Shown here in pieces: positions 6,947-9,096 of a stretch of DNA of 9,096 nucleotides (position 1 is its first letter; each line of letters opens with the position of its first letter). Source of the DNA: an uncultured Clostridia bacterium (GTDB lineage Bacteria > Bacillota_A > Clostridia > Oscillospirales > Oscillospiraceae); contig CASEPH010000239.1 in assembly GCA_949289625.1 (NCBI GenBank), positions 1 through 9,096 of the forward strand. The letters run 5' to 3'. The notes below the pieces were generated by a model. That model did no database searches. It had not been told where the DNA came from and saw only the letters and a list, made by a program, of their open reading frames with translations. A program made the translations under genes and the position numbers.

Positions 6947-7705
6947 TTATAATTCCGTCATTTGCCACAGTACAATGGCCGCTGCTACCGCCGCGTTCAG
7001 GGACTCACATCGTGGATGCATGGGGATCACCAGATGATTCGATGCCGCTGCCAGCAACATGGAGCTGATGCCTTGACCTTCACTGCCGATGACCACCGCA
7101 GCCTCCTTCACTTTTGCCTGACGAATATCCTCGGCACTTGAGGAAAGGGCTGTAGCCATTAACGGTATCTCATGGGCTTTGCATTGCTCCACCAGGTCCT
7201 CTCTCGAGATATTTCCGGGTGGCGTACGAAAAACGGCCCCCATGGTAGCCCGCACAGTTTTTGGATTATAGGGGTCGGCACAGCCCTGGGTCAAAAGCAC
7301 TGGCACATCCAGTGCATCTGCGGTCCGAAGGATGGTGCCCACATTGCCGGGATCCTGAATCCCATCCAGCACCAGCGTTCCCGGCGCTACTGCTCCCATA
7401 GGCTCCGAAGGCAGCGTGGCCAAAAACACCGCACCTTCCGACGTCTCCATGGAAGAAATCTGATCCATCAATCTGTGAGGAACGGTCACCTGGCGGACAT
7501 GCTGGGGCAGTGGAGGGCATACCACCCCTTCCCGCAGGATCACCGTATGCAGCTGCTGGGGGATCCAGCGCACCGCCTCCTCCAGCAGTTTGGTGCCCTC
7601 TCCTGCAAACATGCCCTGGGCCCTGCGGTGCTTTCTGGAGGTTAGCAGCTTTACCGTTTGGACCATCAGAGGATTTTGCCGGCTGGTGATGTACTCCATC
7701 TCCAT
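6947..7705 (-). CDS. SpoU/TrmH-family RNA 2'-O-ribose methyltransferase
   Basis: Cytosolic SPOUT enzyme that transfers a methyl group from SAM to a ribose 2'-hydroxyl in RNA. The three family motifs are clear in the 252-residue protein: LDGIQDPGNVGTILRTAD near 113-130, VVIGSEGQGIS near 204-214, and the knot-forming IPMHPRCESLNAAVAAAI near 227-244. The N-terminal 100 residues (ITSRQNPLM..., FAGEGTKLLEEA) match the substrate-binding domain seen in RlmB/TsnR-like members. The RNA target, rRNA or tRNA, cannot be read from the sequence, so no symbol is given. The start is taken as ATG at 7705, because AGAGG lies eight bases upstream. A GTG at 7711 is also in frame and overlaps the ktrA stop as GTGA, but would be only two bases from that site. 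An ATG at 7699 is a third option. Confidence 0.93.
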   Translation of the reverse strand: MEMEYITSRQNPLMVQTVKLLTSRKHRRAQGMFAGEGTKLLEEAVRWIPQQLHTVILREGVVCPPLPQHVRQVTVPHRLMDQISSMETSEGAVFLATLPSEPMGAVAPGTLVLDGIQDPGNVGTILRTADALDVPVLLTQGCADPYNPKTVRATMGAVFRTPPGNISREDLVEQCKAHEIPLMATALSSSAEDIRQAKVKEAAVVIGSEGQGISSMLLAAASNHLVIPMHPRCESLNAAVAAAIVLWQMTEL

Positions 7706-7707
7706 GC

Positions 7708-8361
7708 TCACAGCCTCTGCAGCAGAGAAAGATCCTCGTTTTTGCCCATGACCAGGATAGTATCCTCTTCCCCGATTACATCGTTGGCTCCTGGGGACAT
7801 CCGCATCTTTCCGCTTTTCTCATTCTGAATGGACAGCACACTGACCCGGTATTTCCCACGAACGTCCAAGCTCTGCAGGGTTTTGTTTCGCCAGCTCTTG
7901 GGAGGCGTGATCTCCGCGATGCCGTACTCCTCGGAAAACTCAACGTAGTCCAAGAAGGATGTAGAGCCCAAGCTCTGGACCAGCCGCACCGCCATTTCCT
8001 TTTCGGGAATCAGTACCCGATCCGCCCCGATGCGTTCTAGGGCTCGTTTGTACATATCATCCCGGGCCTTGCACACAATATAGGGAACGCCCAAGTCCTT
8101 GAGATTCATGGTCACCAGAATGCTGGCAGCCAAGTCGTTTCCGATCGCCACGATAGCACATTCACACTCCTTGGCTCCGGCAGCTCGCAGGACCGCAATC
8201 TCCCGGGCATCACCGATGGCCGCATGGGTGGCTTTGTCCGCCGTCTGCCGGACCAGCTCCTCATCTTCGTCGATCACAATGACCTCGTGTCCCATGTCGT
8301 AAAGCCGTTCGGCCGCAGACGCACCAAATCGTCCCAGTCCAATGATTAAAAAGGTCTTCAT
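7708..8361 (-). CDS. ktrA: Potassium uptake regulatory subunit, RCK protein (KtrA/TrkA type)
   Basis: Cytosolic subunit that forms a ring on the membrane protein KtrB and gates potassium uptake by nucleotide binding. The 217 residues carry one RCK unit, which makes it Ktr-like, since the enteric TrkA has two. The N-terminal Rossmann fold shows GLGRFG at 8-13 and the acidic D31 at the end of the second strand (VIVIDEDEE), the usual NAD/ATP-binding arrangement. The C-terminal RCK_C domain covers about 137-217 (FSEEYGIAEITPP...GEEDTILVMGK). In several Firmicutes this domain binds cyclic di-AMP, which lowers uptake; that is family knowledge and is not visible here. The ATG at 8361 has AGAGGAG seven bases upstream. 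The gene starts 13 bases after the ktrB stop, as expected of a two-component transporter, and its stop lies beside the next gene's start. Confidence 0.95.
   Translation of the reverse strand: MKTFLIIGLGRFGASAAERLYDMGHEVIVIDEDEELVRQTADKATHAAIGDAREIAVLRAAGAKECECAIVAIGNDLAASILVTMNLKDLGVPYIVCKARDDMYKRALERIGADRVLIPEKEMAVRLVQSLGSTSFLDYVEFSEEYGIAEITPPKSWRNKTLQSLDVRGKYRVSVLSIQNEKSGKMRMSPGANDVIGEEDTILVMGKNEDLSLLQRL
7714..7718 (-). promoter_or_regulatory. Shine-Dalgarno-like site of the SpoU methyltransferase gene
   Basis: AGAGG on the minus strand, within the last codons of ktrA. Spacing is eight bases to the ATG at 7705 and two bases to the GTG at 7711, so it favours the ATG. Confidence 0.5.
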
Positions 8362-8374
8362 GCAATAGCTCCTC

Positions 8375-9096
8375 TCAGCCGATCAGCACCCTGGTTTCAG
8401 GGCGATCGATGGCGTTGTCAGGTGGTGTTTTGATCATAAATGCAAAGCTGATGGTCATAATCCCCACCCGTCCAAAAAACATATACAAGATCAGAAGAAT
8501 ATGAGATCCCAGGTTCAGATCCGCCGTAATTCCCGTACTCAGTCCCACCGTACAAATGGCAGAAACCGTCTCGTACATGGCGTCTCCCAAAGGAATCCCG
8601 TTGGATGCAGACAAAATCATGCCTCCAAGCAGGGACAGCGCGCAGACCAGCAGGCAGATGCTCACCGCGCTGTTCACCTGTTTCTGGGGAATTTTACGTC
8701 CAAATACAACGATCCCATTCCGGTTCCGCAGCACCCGCAACGCCATGAGGAACAGTACCCCCACCGTCACAGTCTTGATGCCGCCCGCTGTGGATCCACT
8801 GGAGCCACCCGCCAGCATTAGCAATATGGACACCAGCTTGCCGCTGCCCGTCAAGGCTCCCTGGTCCACAGAGCAGAACCCTGCGGTACGGGTAGTCACC
8901 GACTGAAACAGCGCCGCCAGTATTTTTTCTCCCGGAGTCATGTTCCCCATGGTTCCAGGGTTATTCCACTCCAACGCCAAAATTGCGGCTGCACCACCAA
9001 AAATCAGAATTGTGGTGATTACGGCAACCAACTTGGTATGAACCGCCAGCCTTTTCCAGCGGAATTTATGGATCACCAGGTCGTTCCAGACGAAAA
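8375..9096 (-). CDS. ktrB: Potassium translocation membrane subunit, C-terminal part (KtrB/TrkH family)
   Basis: Partial gene entering from the right edge; 239 complete codons are present and the N-terminal half is outside. It forms the ion path of a Ktr/Trk potassium uptake system driven by the membrane or sodium gradient. The third pore loop reads TTRTAGF at residues 67-73 of the fragment, followed by the family segment GGSSGSTAGGIK (96-107). The fourth pore loop reads ETVSAICTVGLSTG (175-188), and the last membrane helix begins near FGRVG (207-211). The pore-loop glycines (TAGF, TVGLS) are intact. The C-terminus ends RPETRVLIG, as in Ktr-type members. A GTG at 9076 is in frame but is not the start: the frame stays open to the window edge with family-like residues (FVWNDL) before it. 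The gene pairs with ktrA 13 bases downstream. Confidence 0.93.
   Translation of the reverse strand, partial: FVWNDLVIHKFRWKRLAVHTKLVAVITTILIFGGAAAILALEWNNPGTMGNMTPGEKILAALFQSVTTRTAGFCSVDQGALTGSGKLVSILLMLAGGSSGSTAGGIKTVTVGVLFLMALRVLRNRNGIVVFGRKIPQKQVNSAVSICLLVCALSLLGGMILSASNGIPLGDAMYETVSAICTVGLSTGITADLNLGSHILLILYMFFGRVGIMTISFAFMIKTPPDNAIDRPETRVLIG

Noticed and set aside
9074..9076. GTG as the start of the potassium transporter gene
   Set aside because: The frame remains open to the window edge with transporter-like residues before it, and half of the expected protein would be missing. The gene is cut by the window, not short.
1..9096. CRISPR arrays, tRNA/rRNA genes, insertion sequences, phage or defence genes
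   Set aside because: No spaced direct repeats, tRNA-like folds, transposase motifs or terminal inverted repeats were seen. Almost all bases are accounted for by housekeeping genes.

Overview
The window is a tightly packed run of housekeeping genes, all read from the minus strand. The longest gap between genes is 54 bases. Hand counts give a GC content in the mid-50s percent. The genes indicate a Gram-positive Firmicute, most likely a gut-type member of the Clostridia (Oscillospirales, the Flavonifractor/Oscillibacter neighbourhood). The reasons are the dprA-topA-trmFO gene order, a folate-dependent TrmFO, a Ktr-type potassium system with a single-RCK subunit, plsX next to rnc, and a radical SAM gene after rnc. 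The taxon is an inference from gene content and order. No marker gene here fixes it.

In the direction of transcription (high to low coordinates) the layout is as follows. 9096-8375 is the C-terminal part of a KtrB/TrkH potassium translocation subunit, and 8361-7708 is its cytosolic RCK partner KtrA/TrkA. 7705-6947 is a SpoU/TrmH-family RNA 2'-O-methyltransferase. 6930-5656 is DprA, the single-strand DNA and RecA loader, with an unusually long charged linker. 5633-3291 is topoisomerase I with three zinc ribbons and a histone-H1-like Lys/Ala tail. 3294-1984 is TrmFO, which makes m5U54 in tRNA. 1962-925 is PlsX, for acyl-phosphate synthesis. 908-228 is RNase III, with a TTG start. 173-1 is the N-terminus of a radical SAM protein.

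Neighbouring genes are joined by overlaps (GTGA, ATGA) or gaps of 13-22 bases that carry Shine-Dalgarno sites, so the set looks like one long operon or a chain of overlapping transcripts. The only non-coding element of note is a perfect 10-bp hairpin between rnc and the radical SAM gene. The genes fall into small functional groups: potassium uptake (ktrB/ktrA), RNA modification and processing (the SpoU methyltransferase, trmFO, rnc, perhaps the radical SAM gene), DNA topology and recombination (dprA, topA), and phospholipid synthesis (plsX).

I found no mobile element, CRISPR array, tRNA, rRNA, phage or defence gene, and no convincing new system. The points worth a second look are variations on known genes: the TopA tail, the DprA linker, the missing acpP between plsX and rnc, and the rnc-distal hairpin.
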